Of a DNA stretch of 64,000 bases, positions 7,735 through 16,354 are shown piece after piece (position 1 is the stretch's first letter; each line of letters opens with the position of its first letter). The stretch lies in assembly GCA_963792675.1 (NCBI GenBank), contig CAWBWT010000002.1, positions 744,001 to 808,000 of the forward strand. The letters are read 5' to 3'. The translations under genes and the position numbers were made by a program. The notes under the pieces are model-generated. The model worked only from the letters and a program-made list of their open reading frames with translations, did not search any database and was not told where the DNA came from. Origin of the DNA: JBBROS01 sp963792675 (lineage in GTDB: Bacteria > Pseudomonadota > Alphaproteobacteria > Acetobacterales > Acetobacteraceae).

Positions 7735-8568
7735 ATGCGCGTTGCGGCGGTGACGATGGTCTACAACGAGCCTCTCTGGGCGCCGGCCTGGGTGCGGCAT
7801 TATGCGCGCCAAGTGGGGGTAGAGAACTGCTTGGTGTTGGATCATGGCTCGGATGACGGGAGCACGGCAGAGCTGGGGGTGGCGGTCGAGCGGATGCGGC
7901 GGACGGCGCTCGACGAAGATGCGAGGGCGGCGCTGGTGTCGGATTGCGTGGCCGAGCTGCTGCGTCGGTACGACGCGGTGGTGCATTCCGATGCGGACGA
8001 GCTGCTGATTGCGGATCCGGCGCGGTATGCCGATTTGCGCGCCTATGCGGCGGATGCAGCGGAGGTGACGACGGCGGTGGGGCTCGACCTGCAGCATCTT
8101 CCCGACGAAGAGCCGGCGTTGGAGGCGGGGCGGCCGATCGGGGCGCAGCGGGCGTTCGTGCGGTTCAGCGCGGCGATGTGCAAGCCGGCGTTGGTGCGGC
8201 GGCCGGTGCGCTGGGCGCCGGGGTTCCATTCGTGCGATGCGCCGCGGGCCACCGGGGCGGTGTACCTGGTGCATCTGCGCTACGCCGATCTGGACGCCGG
8301 GCTGGCGCGGCTGGCGCGGACGCGGGGGCAGGAGTTCGCACGGCCCGACACCAACCCGCATCAGCGGGTGCCGAACGATGCGTTCGAGACGATGGTGCGC
8401 GCGATTGCGAAGCTGCCGCGAACCGAGGGGGATCTTGCGCCGGACGGGGCATCGGTGAAGCCCTGGATGGATCGTATGTGGGACGGGTGGAGGGCCGGCG
8501 AGGAGCAGCTCAGCTTGTCGGGCGACACGCTGTGGCGGTTACCGGACGCCTATCGCGCGGCTTTGTAG
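7735..8568 (+). CDS. Glycosyltransferase family 2/92-like protein
   Basis: About 277 residues from the ATG at 7735; a GTG at 7690 would add 15 residues that are not family-like. The N-terminus has the GT-A fold opening MRVAAVTMVYNEPLWAPAW, followed by LDHGSDDGST and the metal-binding DxD-type site HSDADELL at about residues 83-90. This pattern matches glycosyltransferases of the DUF23/GT92-type or Glyco_tranf_2_4 group acting on nucleotide sugars. No signal peptide or membrane span is visible, so it is probably cytoplasmic. It is monocistronic, and the acceptor cannot be predicted. Confidence 0.75.
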   Translation: MRVAAVTMVYNEPLWAPAWVRHYARQVGVENCLVLDHGSDDGSTAELGVAVERMRRTALDEDARAALVSDCVAELLRRYDAVVHSDADELLIADPARYADLRAYAADAAEVTTAVGLDLQHLPDEEPALEAGRPIGAQRAFVRFSAAMCKPALVRRPVRWAPGFHSCDAPRATGAVYLVHLRYADLDAGLARLARTRGQEFARPDTNPHQRVPNDAFETMVRAIAKLPRTEGDLAPDGASVKPWMDRMWDGWRAGEEQLSLSGDTLWRLPDAYRAAL

Positions 8569-8643
8569 TTTCACGTTCCCGTGCTTGGGGGGGAAAGCCT
8601 GCCCTGGGTGTGCGTTCGGTCTGCACAGGGATCGGAGACCAAG

Positions 8644-9063
8644 ATGATGCACTCCAAGCGCCGGCGACGGGTAGAAGCGGCCGCGCAACCGCGCGCGATT
8701 ACGGCGGAATGGTGGGTTCTGGCGTTGCTGGCGATGGCGGCCGCGGTGGCTGCCCTGCCGAGCTGGGCGCAGACGGGAACGGCCACCCCGACGCCCGATC
8801 AGACGTTGCCGGAGGTGGTACGGCCTCGGCCGAGCACGCCGACGCTGCCGCGCGGTAACGATGGGAGCACGATGACGGCGCCCCGGAGCGAGGATCCACA
8901 GGTTGGCGGAACGACGAAGCCGATCCCGGATAGCGGGGTGATCGCGCCGCCGGTCTCGGGGCTGGGAACGACTCCAGTGATCCGGCCGCCTGCGACCGGA
9001 ACGATGCCGGTCATTCCGCCGCCCGGCTCGGCGGGTGGAGAGAAGGGCGTCGTGCCGAAGTAG
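8644..9063 (+). CDS. Exported Pro/Thr-rich hypothetical protein
   Basis: 139 residues from the ATG at 8644, with GGAGACCAAG just upstream. A basic N-terminus (MMHSKRRRR) precedes a hydrophobic stretch at about residues 24-40 ending in SWAQT, so it is a signal peptide or membrane anchor. The rest is low-complexity Pro/Thr/Gly sequence with repeated TPVIRPP/MPVIPPP-like phrases. It is probably periplasmic or envelope-spanning. No domain is recognised. Confidence 0.6.
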   Translation: MMHSKRRRRVEAAAQPRAITAEWWVLALLAMAAAVAALPSWAQTGTATPTPDQTLPEVVRPRPSTPTLPRGNDGSTMTAPRSEDPQVGGTTKPIPDSGVIAPPVSGLGTTPVIRPPATGTMPVIPPPGSAGGEKGVVPK

Positions 9064-9065
9064 GT

Positions 9066-9428
9066 TCAGCGCCGGGTCAGCACGACCTTGAAGTGGCATT
9101 TCGGGGTCGTGTAGTCGCCGGCGACAGTGTCACCGGTTCGGCGGCCTTGGAACGTCGTGTCGTAGATCTGCTTGTTGACACCGACCTGGGACCGATCGGC
9201 CGAGACGACACCGTCGGGGCCGAGCGGGCCTTGCAGGACCCAGGTTCCTTCGTCGGGAACGAAGATCGCCACCTCGCGGCGGATCTGGAGGGTGCCTCTG
9301 GACGGGGCGCAGTCGGGGCCGGGCTGGTCGGGCGTGACGGGGCCGGCGTAGAAGCCGTCCGAGCCATCAGATCTGGCGCACGCTGCCAGGAGTAGCGTCA
9401 GAGCGGCGAAGCGGGCCGGATGGCTCAC
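9066..9428 (-). CDS. Small putative lipoprotein
   Basis: 120 residues. The signal sequence with lipobox LLLAAC puts the acylated Cys at about position 17. The mature part is compact and contains TLQIRREVAIFVPDEGTWVLQGPLG and a Lys/Cys/His end, consistent with a small beta-rich envelope protein. The start codon overlaps the dctA stop as ATGA, so the two are translationally coupled. Function unknown; the pairing with dctA is not a familiar one. Confidence 0.7.
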   Translation of the reverse strand: MSHPARFAALTLLLAACARSDGSDGFYAGPVTPDQPGPDCAPSRGTLQIRREVAIFVPDEGTWVLQGPLGPDGVVSADRSQVGVNKQIYDTTFQGRRTGDTVAGDYTTPKCHFKVVLTRR

Positions 9429-10705
9429 GTCACGGTCAGTTCCGGCGCCACGTGCGAGGCAAGGGTGGCGCGGGCTTTTGCGTGGTCGAGCTCACCTTCC
9501 CACTTGGCGACGAAGATCGTTGCGACGGCGTTGCCAAACAGGTTGGTGATGGATCGGGCTTCGGACATGAACCGGTCAATCGGGAAAACCAGGGCAATCG
9601 ACTCGACGGGGATCTTGCCTGAGAGGGTTCCAAGGGTTGCGGCGAGGGTGATGAAGCCACCGCCCGTGACAGCGGCGGCCCCCTTCGAGGTCAGCAGCAG
9701 AACGCCGAGGATGGTCAACCAGTCGCTGGCCGAGAGGGAGATATTGAGCGCCTGGGCGATAAAGGCGATGGCCATGGTGAAGTAGATGCTGGTGCCGTCG
9801 AGGTTGAAGGCGTAGCCGAGCGGGACGACCAAGCCGACGAGGGGTCGGGAGCAGCCCATTGCCTCCAGCTTTTCCATGAGCGTGGGCAACGCGCTCTCGG
9901 AACTGCTGGTGCCGAGGACGATGAAGAACTCCTCCTTCAGGTAGCGCAAAAGTTGAAGAAGGTTGAGGCCGCAATAGGCCATGACCAGCGAGAGCACGAC
10001 GAAGATGAAGACGGCGCAGGTGGTGTAGAAGGCAAGCATTAGTTGCAGCAGGTTGACGAGGGTGCCGGCGCCGTAGCGGCCGATGGCGAACGCCATGGCG
10101 CCGAATGCGCCGAGCGGGGCGACGCGCATGATGAGGGCGACGACGCCGAAGAAGGCGCTGCTGGCCAGTTCGAGGATGCGAACGAGGGGGGCGGCGCGCT
10201 CGCCGATCTTGGCCAAAGCGATGCCGAAGATGACGGCGAAGAAGAGGACGGGGAGGATGTCGCCTTTGGCGAAGGCGTTCACGACCTGGTCGGGGATGAT
10301 GTTGATCAGGAAGTCTTGGACGGATTGGTGGCTTTTCGGGTCGACATAGCGGGCGACGGACGCGGTGCTGATGGTTTTCGGGTCGGCGTTGACGCCGGCA
10401 CCCGGGGCGTAGAGGTGGCCGACGGCGAGGCCGACGAGCATGGCGACCGAGGTGAGGACCTCGAAGTAGATGATGGCCTTTATGCCGATGCGGCCGACGC
10501 CGGCGGTGTTGGTGAGCTTGGCGATGCCAACGACGACGGTGAGGAAGATGATCGGGGCGATGATCATGCGGACCAGTCGCACGAAGGCGTCGCCGAGCGG
10601 CTGCATCTGGACGGCGATGTCGGGGTAGAGGTGGCCGAGGAGTGCGCCGGCCACGACGGCGACGAGCACCTGGATGTAGAGGGACTTCGAGCCGTTTATC
10701 GTCAT
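9425..10705 (-). CDS. dctA: C4-dicarboxylate/proton or sodium symporter DctA
   Basis: 426 residues with the dicarboxylate/amino acid:cation symporter architecture: about eight membrane helices plus two re-entrant loops. Key motifs are the serine-rich hairpin GTSSSESALPTL, the NMDGT-type motif as GYAFNLDGTSIYF, and SKGAAAVTGGGFITLAATL. It imports succinate, fumarate and malate across the inner membrane. The start at 10705 has GGAG upstream. The downstream lipoprotein gene overlaps by 4 bp. The assignment to DctA over GltP is based on overall sequence feel and is less certain than the family. Confidence 0.88.
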   Translation of the reverse strand: MTINGSKSLYIQVLVAVVAGALLGHLYPDIAVQMQPLGDAFVRLVRMIIAPIIFLTVVVGIAKLTNTAGVGRIGIKAIIYFEVLTSVAMLVGLAVGHLYAPGAGVNADPKTISTASVARYVDPKSHQSVQDFLINIIPDQVVNAFAKGDILPVLFFAVIFGIALAKIGERAAPLVRILELASSAFFGVVALIMRVAPLGAFGAMAFAIGRYGAGTLVNLLQLMLAFYTTCAVFIFVVLSLVMAYCGLNLLQLLRYLKEEFFIVLGTSSSESALPTLMEKLEAMGCSRPLVGLVVPLGYAFNLDGTSIYFTMAIAFIAQALNISLSASDWLTILGVLLLTSKGAAAVTGGGFITLAATLGTLSGKIPVESIALVFPIDRFMSEARSITNLFGNAVATIFVAKWEGELDHAKARATLASHVAPELTVT

Positions 10706-10838
10706 CGTTGCAGCGCTCCCGTTCGCCTGCGCTTAGCGGATGCGTGACGGTTTGGCGAGGGGCGGGTGGTCTGCGCGGCCGGAGATGGTTTAGGAAGAAG
10801 CCGGGCCGAGTGGCGGCTGAGTTGGTGAGGGTGTGGCG

Positions 10839-11522
10839 ATGTCAGAGTTCGTAATTGCCGCCCCGGCGCAGGCGTATGTGCCGGTGCAGGGCGGGGGACG
10901 ATTTCCGGTGCGGCGGATTTATTGCGTCGGCCGGAACTATGCCGAGCACGCGCGGGAGATGGGGCATGATCCGGACCGGGAGGCGCCGTTCTTCTTCATG
11001 AAGCCGGCCGATGCGTTGGTTATTGGTGGGGCGGACATGCCTTATCCGCCGGGGACGGCAGACTTGCACCATGAGATGGAGTTGGTGGTCGGGCTGGGAT
11101 CGGGCGGCGCCGACATCGCGGAAGCGGATGCGCTTGGCTGCGTGTGGGGTTATGCGGCGGGGCTGGACATGACCCGACGTGATGTTCAGGGCGAGGCGAA
11201 GAAATTGGGCCGGCCGTGGGACATGGGAAAGGGGTTCGATCACTCGGCGCCGATCGGGACGATGGTGCCGGCGGCGGGGATCGATCCGACTCGGGGGTCG
11301 ATCGAGTTGAAAGTGAACGGCCAGGTTCGGCAAAGCAGCGATCTGTCAAAGCTGATCTGGACGGTTGCCGAAACGATCGCGTTCCTCTCGAAACTGGTGC
11401 GTTTGGAGGCTGGTGACCTGATCTTCACGGGAACGCCGGAAGGGGTGGCGGCCGCGCGACGGGGTGATGTGCTCGAAGGGCGGGTTGCGGGCGTGCCGGA
11501 GCTGCGGGTCCGGATCGTATGA
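10839..11522 (+). CDS. Fumarylacetoacetate hydrolase family protein
   Basis: About 227 residues from the ATG at 10839; GAGGG lies 8 bases upstream, and a GTG at 10833 is the alternative. The FAH fold motifs are visible: RRIYCVGRNYAEHA, the metal-binding HHEMELVVGLG, GYAAGLDMTRRD, and the C-terminal IFTGTPEGVAAARRGD. The length matches the single-domain FAHD1-like group (acylpyruvase, oxaloacetate decarboxylase or 2-hydroxyhepta-2,4-dienedioate isomerase) rather than the 420-residue tyrosine-pathway enzyme. It is cytoplasmic. No pathway neighbour fixes the substrate. It ends at a bidirectional terminator. Confidence 0.85.
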   Translation: MSEFVIAAPAQAYVPVQGGGRFPVRRIYCVGRNYAEHAREMGHDPDREAPFFFMKPADALVIGGADMPYPPGTADLHHEMELVVGLGSGGADIAEADALGCVWGYAAGLDMTRRDVQGEAKKLGRPWDMGKGFDHSAPIGTMVPAAGIDPTRGSIELKVNGQVRQSSDLSKLIWTVAETIAFLSKLVRLEAGDLIFTGTPEGVAAARRGDVLEGRVAGVPELRVRIV

Positions 11523-11526
11523 TGCC

Positions 11527-11553
11527 TCGCCCCGGACCTGCGGCCCGGGGCGA
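11527..11553. terminator. Bidirectional hairpin between convergent genes
   Basis: TCGCCCCGG (11527-11535) pairs perfectly with CCGGGGCGA (11545-11553) across a 9-nt loop. It fills the 31-bp gap between the FAH-family gene and the convergent Tyr/Pro-rich protein gene, so it probably terminates both. No long U-tract follows. Confidence 0.6.
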
Positions 11554-11904
11554 TCACGCGGTCAGCGGTTGTAGGACCGGATACGGCGCCGGCGCGTAGT
11601 AGGCGGGAGGCGGCGCGTAAGCGTAGGCCGGAGGCGCGTAGTAGGCCGGGGGCGGCGCATAAACCACGGGCGGCGGCGGGGCATAGTACGGAGCGGCAAG
11701 CAGCGAGCCTACCCCGAGACCGAGCAGGGCCCCGCCGACGAGAGCACCGGCGCCGTAACCACCACCATGGTAGTGTCCGTAGCCTCGACCGTACCCATAA
11801 CCGCCGCGGTAATACTCAGCGTGTGCCGGAGTTGGCGCGAGCGCGGCGGCGGCCATTGGGACAGCGATAGCGGCGGCGAGGAGTTTAGCGGCGAAGCGGG
11901 CCAT
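11554..11904 (-). CDS. Exported Gly/Tyr/Pro-rich repeat protein
   Basis: 116 residues. It has a clear signal peptide (AAKLLAAAIAVPMAAAALAPTPAHA) with cleavage after AHA. The mature protein begins with a Gly/Tyr/His stretch (GGYGYGRGYGHYHGGGYG), then a hydrophobic Gly-zipper-like segment (ALVGGALLGLGVGSLLAAP), and ends in repeats of APPPAYYAPP. Such small proteins are common in alphaproteobacterial envelopes, but no function is established here. A TATATAAAG-like A/T stretch lies about 50 bp upstream of the start. Confidence 0.7.
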   Translation of the reverse strand: MARFAAKLLAAAIAVPMAAAALAPTPAHAEYYRGGYGYGRGYGHYHGGGYGAGALVGGALLGLGVGSLLAAPYYAPPPPVVYAPPPAYYAPPAYAYAPPPAYYAPAPYPVLQPLTA

Positions 11905-12040
11905 GATTTACCTGGTGAAAACGGGTGGGGTCGATTCCCCATCGCTGCTTTATATACGGATCGGTCGTGGCAGATTTAAGGCGGCGGCCGGCTTGCCCGG
12001 CCGACGCTGTTTGCCAGTGCAGCTGACACATTCGCGTGCT

Positions 12041-12075
12041 TAGGAAAAAATGTGCGTGATAATAGGAAAATGTGC
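12041..12075. promoter_or_regulatory. Paired direct repeats upstream of the prophage remnant
   Basis: TAGGAAAAAATGTGC (12041-12055) and TAGGAAAATGTGC (12063-12075) are near-identical, with starts 22 bp apart, i.e. about two helical turns. They lie in the A/T-rich part of the 277-bp gap between the Tyr-rich protein gene and the terminase gene. They could be a repressor operator or a leftover phage control site; only the repeats themselves are seen. Confidence 0.35.
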
Positions 12076-12181
12076 TTGTGCGGCGCCCCAGCTTTCGGTA
12101 TGTATTGCGGCATGCTCAGGGTTGTCGCGGAGGCGGCAATCGGGGTGGTTCCGCAATTCTTTGAGGCCTGATGGGGACGGT

Positions 12182-12412
12182 ATGACCGAGCTCTCGCCGT
12201 TGCATGTGTTGTTGTCAGTGATGAAGCGGCGTTGGGATACGGGCGATCTCGACGGGGCCGTCGCGTTGGCGAAGGTCGCTGCCCCGTACCTGCATGGCCG
12301 GGCGCCGTCGGCTCGGCCGGGCGGCGATATAGCCGGGGTACCGGATGACGAACTCGACGGGTATGGACTTGGTTTCGGCGGAGCGCCGTTTGCGCCGGAG
12401 GGTGCGGGATAG
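12182..12412 (+). CDS. Small-terminase-like phage protein
   Basis: 76 residues from the ATG at 12182, preceded by GGGGACGGT; longer in-frame starts are less likely. The sequence MTELSPLHVLLSVMKRRW, then GDLDGAVALAKVAAPYLHGR, resembles the helical core of small terminase-type proteins found next to terL in alphaproteobacterial prophages. That assignment is from pattern and position, since the next gene begins with a TerL N-terminus. The 3' end overlaps the next gene by 68 bp in another frame. Confidence 0.5.
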   Translation: MTELSPLHVLLSVMKRRWDTGDLDGAVALAKVAAPYLHGRAPSARPGGDIAGVPDDELDGYGLGFGGAPFAPEGAG

Positions 12413-12944
12413 CCTGGGCGACTGGTCGAAGCTGGCGCTGGCTCCACAAGGGTTCGCACCGGCCCGGCACCACAAGCTGGTCATCGAGGAGTTGGAGGGG
12501 CTGGTGGCGGGGCGGTGCGACCGCTTGATGCTGCTGCTGCCGCCGGGGTCGGCAAAGAGCACGTATACGAGCCAGGACAACTGGACCGGGACCGACATCC
12601 TGGTTCCTCCGGCATCGGTGGTCGAATGGATCGGCGCGTGGGGTGGCTGGCAGGCGGTCGGGTTCCCCATGGCCGATTACGTGTCCCCGGCGGGAGATGG
12701 CAGCGTGGTTCTGCGGAGCGTAAGCGGGGACGTGGTCGTCCGTCCGTCCGGAGCCGGGCATTTGCGGGTGAGTTCCGAGGTTGAGCTTGTGGGGTTCGCA
12801 ACACTGCTTGGGCGCGGCGGACCCGAGGGTGTGGTGACTGCGCCGCCGGGCAGCGACTATCGAAACCTCGACGGCGGAGCAGGCAACACGCTTTGGGTGA
12901 AGCGATTGGGCACCGCCGCGTCAGGCTGGGTGGCCGTCGCTTAA
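12345..12944 (+). pseudogene. Large terminase N-terminus fused to a tail-protein C-terminus
   Basis: 199 codons with no stop, but two unrelated halves. Residues 1 to about 76 match the beginning of a phage large terminase: WSKLALAPQGFAPARHHKLV, then DRLMLLLPPGSAKSTYTS with the Walker A-like PPGSAKST. The nuclease domain and the rest of the ATPase are absent. From about residue 78 (DNWTGTDILVPP) the sequence is tail-fibre-like, ending with GGPEGVVTAPPGSDYRNLDG and a WVKRLGTAASGWVAV tail typical of phage fibre ends. The simplest reading is an in-frame deletion that removed the head and tail structural genes, leaving a nonfunctional packaging motor. Start at 12345 or 12363. Confidence 0.75.
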
Positions 12945-12995
12945 CTGACGGTCAGCCGCTCTCGGGCCAACCGCACCTACAATCACGAGGACCTC

Positions 12996-14252
12996 ATGCC
13001 GACCATTAAGCAATTGCCGGCGGCGACCGCGATTCAGACGACGGATCTGCTTCCCGTGAGCCAGGGTGGAGCAACCCGAGCGTTAACGATCGGAGGATTG
13101 CTGTCCTCGACACAGGCGGCGATCTCGCTTGCATCTGGCAAGTTGCTCGGCCGGGCCTCACCGACAGCGGGTGGACCCGAACCGATCGGCTTGGGTCCGG
13201 GGTTGGCGGTCGTTTCGGGTTCGATTGCTGCGACCGCCGGCGATCACCTGGGCCTTCCGCAGGCGACAGCGCTGCTGCCCGCCGACGAAGTTATCGTCAA
13301 CACCGACGGAGCTGCTAAGCGGATGCCGTCCGCGATGTTGCGAGCACTGTTCAGGGCGGGAAGCGGCGTTTCGATCGATGGCGACGGGGTCGTTTCCGCA
13401 ACTGGCGGTTCGGCGGTCGGGCCCGCAACAACGACCACGCTTGGCAGCGTCAAGATCGGAGCGGGTCTAGTTGTATCGGACACCGGTACTATCTCGCCAG
13501 ATCCTGCTCTCATAGGATTCCGAAACGCGCTTTCGACAGTGGCGCTCAGCGGAGATTATGGGGATCTGTCCGGACGCCCGACGTTCGGCCAAGCTGCCGG
13601 ACTCGATGTTGGGACGACGAGCGGGAGCGTCGCTGCCGGCGACGATCCCCGGATTATCGGAGCGCTGTCAGCGATGGCGGCTGCGACGACTTACCTGACA
13701 GGCGCGGACGCGTCCCGCACCTACCAAACCGCACAGCAGATCAACTCCCTAATTGCAGGCGGCATCGCGGCCAATGTTTCGGGAGTGGTTGCAATGTCAA
13801 GCGGCGGTACGGGCGCCACAACCGCCGCAACTGCGCGGGGAAACCTCGGTTTGGGCACCGCTGCCTTGGCAAATTTCGGCACGACAGCCGGTACTGTCGC
13901 CGACGGTGGCGCGGTAGCAGCGGCACTCGCGGGCGCAATCACGATCGGTGGCTCACCAATCGTGACACCACGGGCAGTTGCAATCATGGCAGCAGCCGGC
14001 ACCAGCGTGAACGACGCTCCCTCAGTGGTATCGGCGGTGAACGTGCTCGGTATCGTTCCGGCCGGGGCTGGCGTCCGGCTAACGGCCCAGCAGACGACCG
14101 TGGTGATCAATCGCGGGGGAAACTCCTTGCAAGTCTTTCCGCCGCCTGGCGGCACGATCGAGAATGGGACGGCAGATACGGCCGTGCAGATACCGTCCGG
14201 AGGGTCGGCCACGTTCATAACGGCCGATACGATGACCTACTTCGCCATCTGA
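12996..14252 (+). CDS. Phage tail fibre-like protein
   Basis: 418 residues. The N-terminus (PTIKQLPAATAIQTTDLLPV) is the usual opening of fibre-associated proteins in this phage group. The middle has the widespread fibre motif SSGGTGATTAATARGNLGLG (about residues 268-287), followed by an Ala/Gly-rich beta-structured C-terminus. Low-complexity Ala/Thr/Gly composition and lack of Cys fit an extended trimeric fibre. It starts 51 bp after the terL hybrid and leads the run of tail genes. Receptor specificity cannot be inferred. Confidence 0.75.
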   Translation: MPTIKQLPAATAIQTTDLLPVSQGGATRALTIGGLLSSTQAAISLASGKLLGRASPTAGGPEPIGLGPGLAVVSGSIAATAGDHLGLPQATALLPADEVIVNTDGAAKRMPSAMLRALFRAGSGVSIDGDGVVSATGGSAVGPATTTTLGSVKIGAGLVVSDTGTISPDPALIGFRNALSTVALSGDYGDLSGRPTFGQAAGLDVGTTSGSVAAGDDPRIIGALSAMAAATTYLTGADASRTYQTAQQINSLIAGGIAANVSGVVAMSSGGTGATTAATARGNLGLGTAALANFGTTAGTVADGGAVAAALAGAITIGGSPIVTPRAVAIMAAAGTSVNDAPSVVSAVNVLGIVPAGAGVRLTAQQTTVVINRGGNSLQVFPPPGGTIENGTADTAVQIPSGGSATFITADTMTYFAI

Positions 14253-14263
14253 AGGACCTTTGC

Positions 14264-15712
14264 ATGCGAACGATTTTGGTAGCCAGCCTATGCTGCCCCT
14301 TCGTGGCTGGGTCAGTCCAGGCTCGCGATGTCGGCCCGATCCCTTTTTCGGCACTTAACCAGCCCAACGGGCCGGCAGCGTTGGACAGTGCCGGTCGGCT
14401 TTCAAGTCAGTCGGTCATGCCGACGGGTGGCGTTGTCGCACGTACACTGGGCGACCGCGCACTTGACGCACTGAGTACAACTGATTTCGGGGCTGCGGGA
14501 GACGGTACAACAGCAGACACGGCCGCTTTTCAGGCAGCGCAGAACTATCGGCAAGGTCACGCCGGCGGTACGGTCAGGGTGCGCCCGGGCTTGTATGCGC
14601 TGAACAGCAACGTTTACACCGCCGGCAACGTGACGTGGCTGTTCGAGAACGGTGCACGGGTGACCGGACGAGGACAACTCGACGCGGTTAGTGACAGCGC
14701 AACGCTGAATGCAAGCGGCCTCAGCCTTGCCCGGCTGTATTCCTCGACCACCAACGAGCATGGGCTGTTTGTCACGGCTCGCGCCGCTCCGACAGCCGGG
14801 AGCGTGCAATACGAAAAATCGGGCGTGATCGTCAGCTTGATCCAGAACGACCCTTCGACTTATGCGACCGGGGCACTGAAAGACCTCGTTGCGTTCGAGG
14901 GACAAGGGCTGATCGAGGCAGGAAATCTCACCGGACGCATCTGGGGCATCAACACCGGTGTTGGACCAGGCGCCGGTGCTGATGGCTACGCGGTTGGGGG
15001 CGAGTTTGGTGTGCAGTCTTACTCGGGCTCTCCAGCCGGCGCGCTCGGCACCGCAACGTCGAAGATTGGCGTGCACGTGGTGGCTTACGGAAACAGCAGC
15101 AGCACCGCCGCATTGGTTACCAGCGGAAACGGCACGACCTGGCAGGACGGGATCGTGGTTCAGCAGGAGGCGATTGATCCCGGCGCGCACGCCTTGTCGG
15201 TCCGACCCAACGGAAGCGGTCGCAGCGCTGACGTTGCCTGGATTGCGCGTGATGGATCCGGAGGGCTGACGCGCGAGGCCGCCATTCGGAGCGGGGGCAT
15301 CGGAACCGCCCGCAAGCGGGTGCTGACGGCGTCAACAAGCGGGGCAGGGCAGGTCGAGTTGACGGATGATGGCGGTGCCCCGAGTTCAACGAACACGATC
15401 ACGCCGGATGCAAACTCGTCGCTGGTCATTAAAAACCTGCGGCTTCTGGTTTTTGGACCGGCGACCGGCTTTGCTGCGACGTATCACGTTGGCGACGTGC
15501 TAGTGGCACGCGGGGGCGCTGCGTCGTCGCTTGCGTCATCGCCGAACACAATTGTGCTTACCCTTGATCAGCAGCTGGGTGCTTCACCGGGACCGATCGG
15601 GCTGGCTCTCGCGTTGGACAAAACGGGAGGGCGTGTCGCGCTGACGGTGACAGCGGGAGCCGCTACAGCCCTCCACTATGTTGCGGAAATCGAGACGATC
15701 GAGGCTCGCTGA
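14264..15712 (+). CDS. Tail-associated pectate-lyase-like beta-helix protein with signal-like N-terminus
   Basis: 482 residues. Residues about 70-140 (STTDFGAAGDGTTADTAAFQ, then GGTVRVRPGLYALNS) are the N-terminal signature of the pectate lyase superfamily/right-handed beta-helix, as used by phage depolymerase tailspikes. The C-terminal 90 residues (VRVLTAS..., LVIKNLRLLVFGPA) look like a distinct end module. Unusually for a tail protein, the first 21 residues (MRTILVASLCCPFVAGSVQA) read as a Sec signal peptide. No catalytic residues can be assigned. It starts 11 bp after the preceding fibre gene. Confidence 0.65.
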   Translation: MRTILVASLCCPFVAGSVQARDVGPIPFSALNQPNGPAALDSAGRLSSQSVMPTGGVVARTLGDRALDALSTTDFGAAGDGTTADTAAFQAAQNYRQGHAGGTVRVRPGLYALNSNVYTAGNVTWLFENGARVTGRGQLDAVSDSATLNASGLSLARLYSSTTNEHGLFVTARAAPTAGSVQYEKSGVIVSLIQNDPSTYATGALKDLVAFEGQGLIEAGNLTGRIWGINTGVGPGAGADGYAVGGEFGVQSYSGSPAGALGTATSKIGVHVVAYGNSSSTAALVTSGNGTTWQDGIVVQQEAIDPGAHALSVRPNGSGRSADVAWIARDGSGGLTREAAIRSGGIGTARKRVLTASTSGAGQVELTDDGGAPSSTNTITPDANSSLVIKNLRLLVFGPATGFAATYHVGDVLVARGGAASSLASSPNTIVLTLDQQLGASPGPIGLALALDKTGGRVALTVTAGAATALHYVAEIETIEAR

Positions 15713-15805
15713 GGTGGGCTGCCGTGCTCGACGGGGCAGCCGGGCTGTGCAAGCGACCAGCCTGAATGATCGGTGATAATTCCGCTGTGCAGCTGAGGAG
15801 CCGGC

Positions 15806-16354
15806 ATGACCGAACTACTTAACCTTCCAGATCTACCTGCGGGTCAAGCTGGGTCAGCCCAAATGCTTGTCGCCGTTCCAACGGCGTCAATGGCAGTTCC
15901 GTTCAAAGTTGCACTGGGCGCCTATCTATCGACGGCAGCTGCCAACGTGACCTATGCGCCTCTCTCGGATCCGAGCTTCACGGGCGTGCCGAAGGCGCCT
16001 ACCGCAGCGCCGGGCAGCAGTACGACGCAGATCGCGTCAACAGCATTCGTCGCCGCCGGGTTTATTTCCAAGACGGCTCGCGTTGCTTCAACATCGTCCG
16101 TTCTGATCAATTCGTCCGATGGGACCGTTTTCATTAACAAGGCAAGCGGCAGCCCGACCATCGTGACGTTATATTCCTCACCCCCAATCGGCGCGACGCA
16201 CGTTATCAAAGATGCCCGAGGCGATGCCGGACTGAACAACATCACCGTGCAGTCGGCGACAAGCACGATAGACGGCCAGGCCAGCTTCGTTCTTCGTGTC
16301 AATTACGCGGCGATTTGGCTGGTATTCAACGGCGTCGAGTGGAGCGTTATCTGA
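15806..16354 (+). CDS. Short phage tail fibre protein
   Basis: 182 residues. The stretch LSDPSFTGVPKAPTAAPGSS followed by TTQIASTAFVAA is a typical tail-fibre repeat phrase. The N-terminus (TELLNLPDLPAGQAGSAQML) resembles baseplate-proximal connectors, and the C-terminus is beta-rich (TVQSATSTIDG, ending YAAIWLVFNGVEWSVI). The stop overlaps the next start as TGATG. It is probably an accessory fibre or an attachment subunit. Confidence 0.7.
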   Translation: MTELLNLPDLPAGQAGSAQMLVAVPTASMAVPFKVALGAYLSTAAANVTYAPLSDPSFTGVPKAPTAAPGSSTTQIASTAFVAAGFISKTARVASTSSVLINSSDGTVFINKASGSPTIVTLYSSPPIGATHVIKDARGDAGLNNITVQSATSTIDGQASFVLRVNYAAIWLVFNGVEWSVI

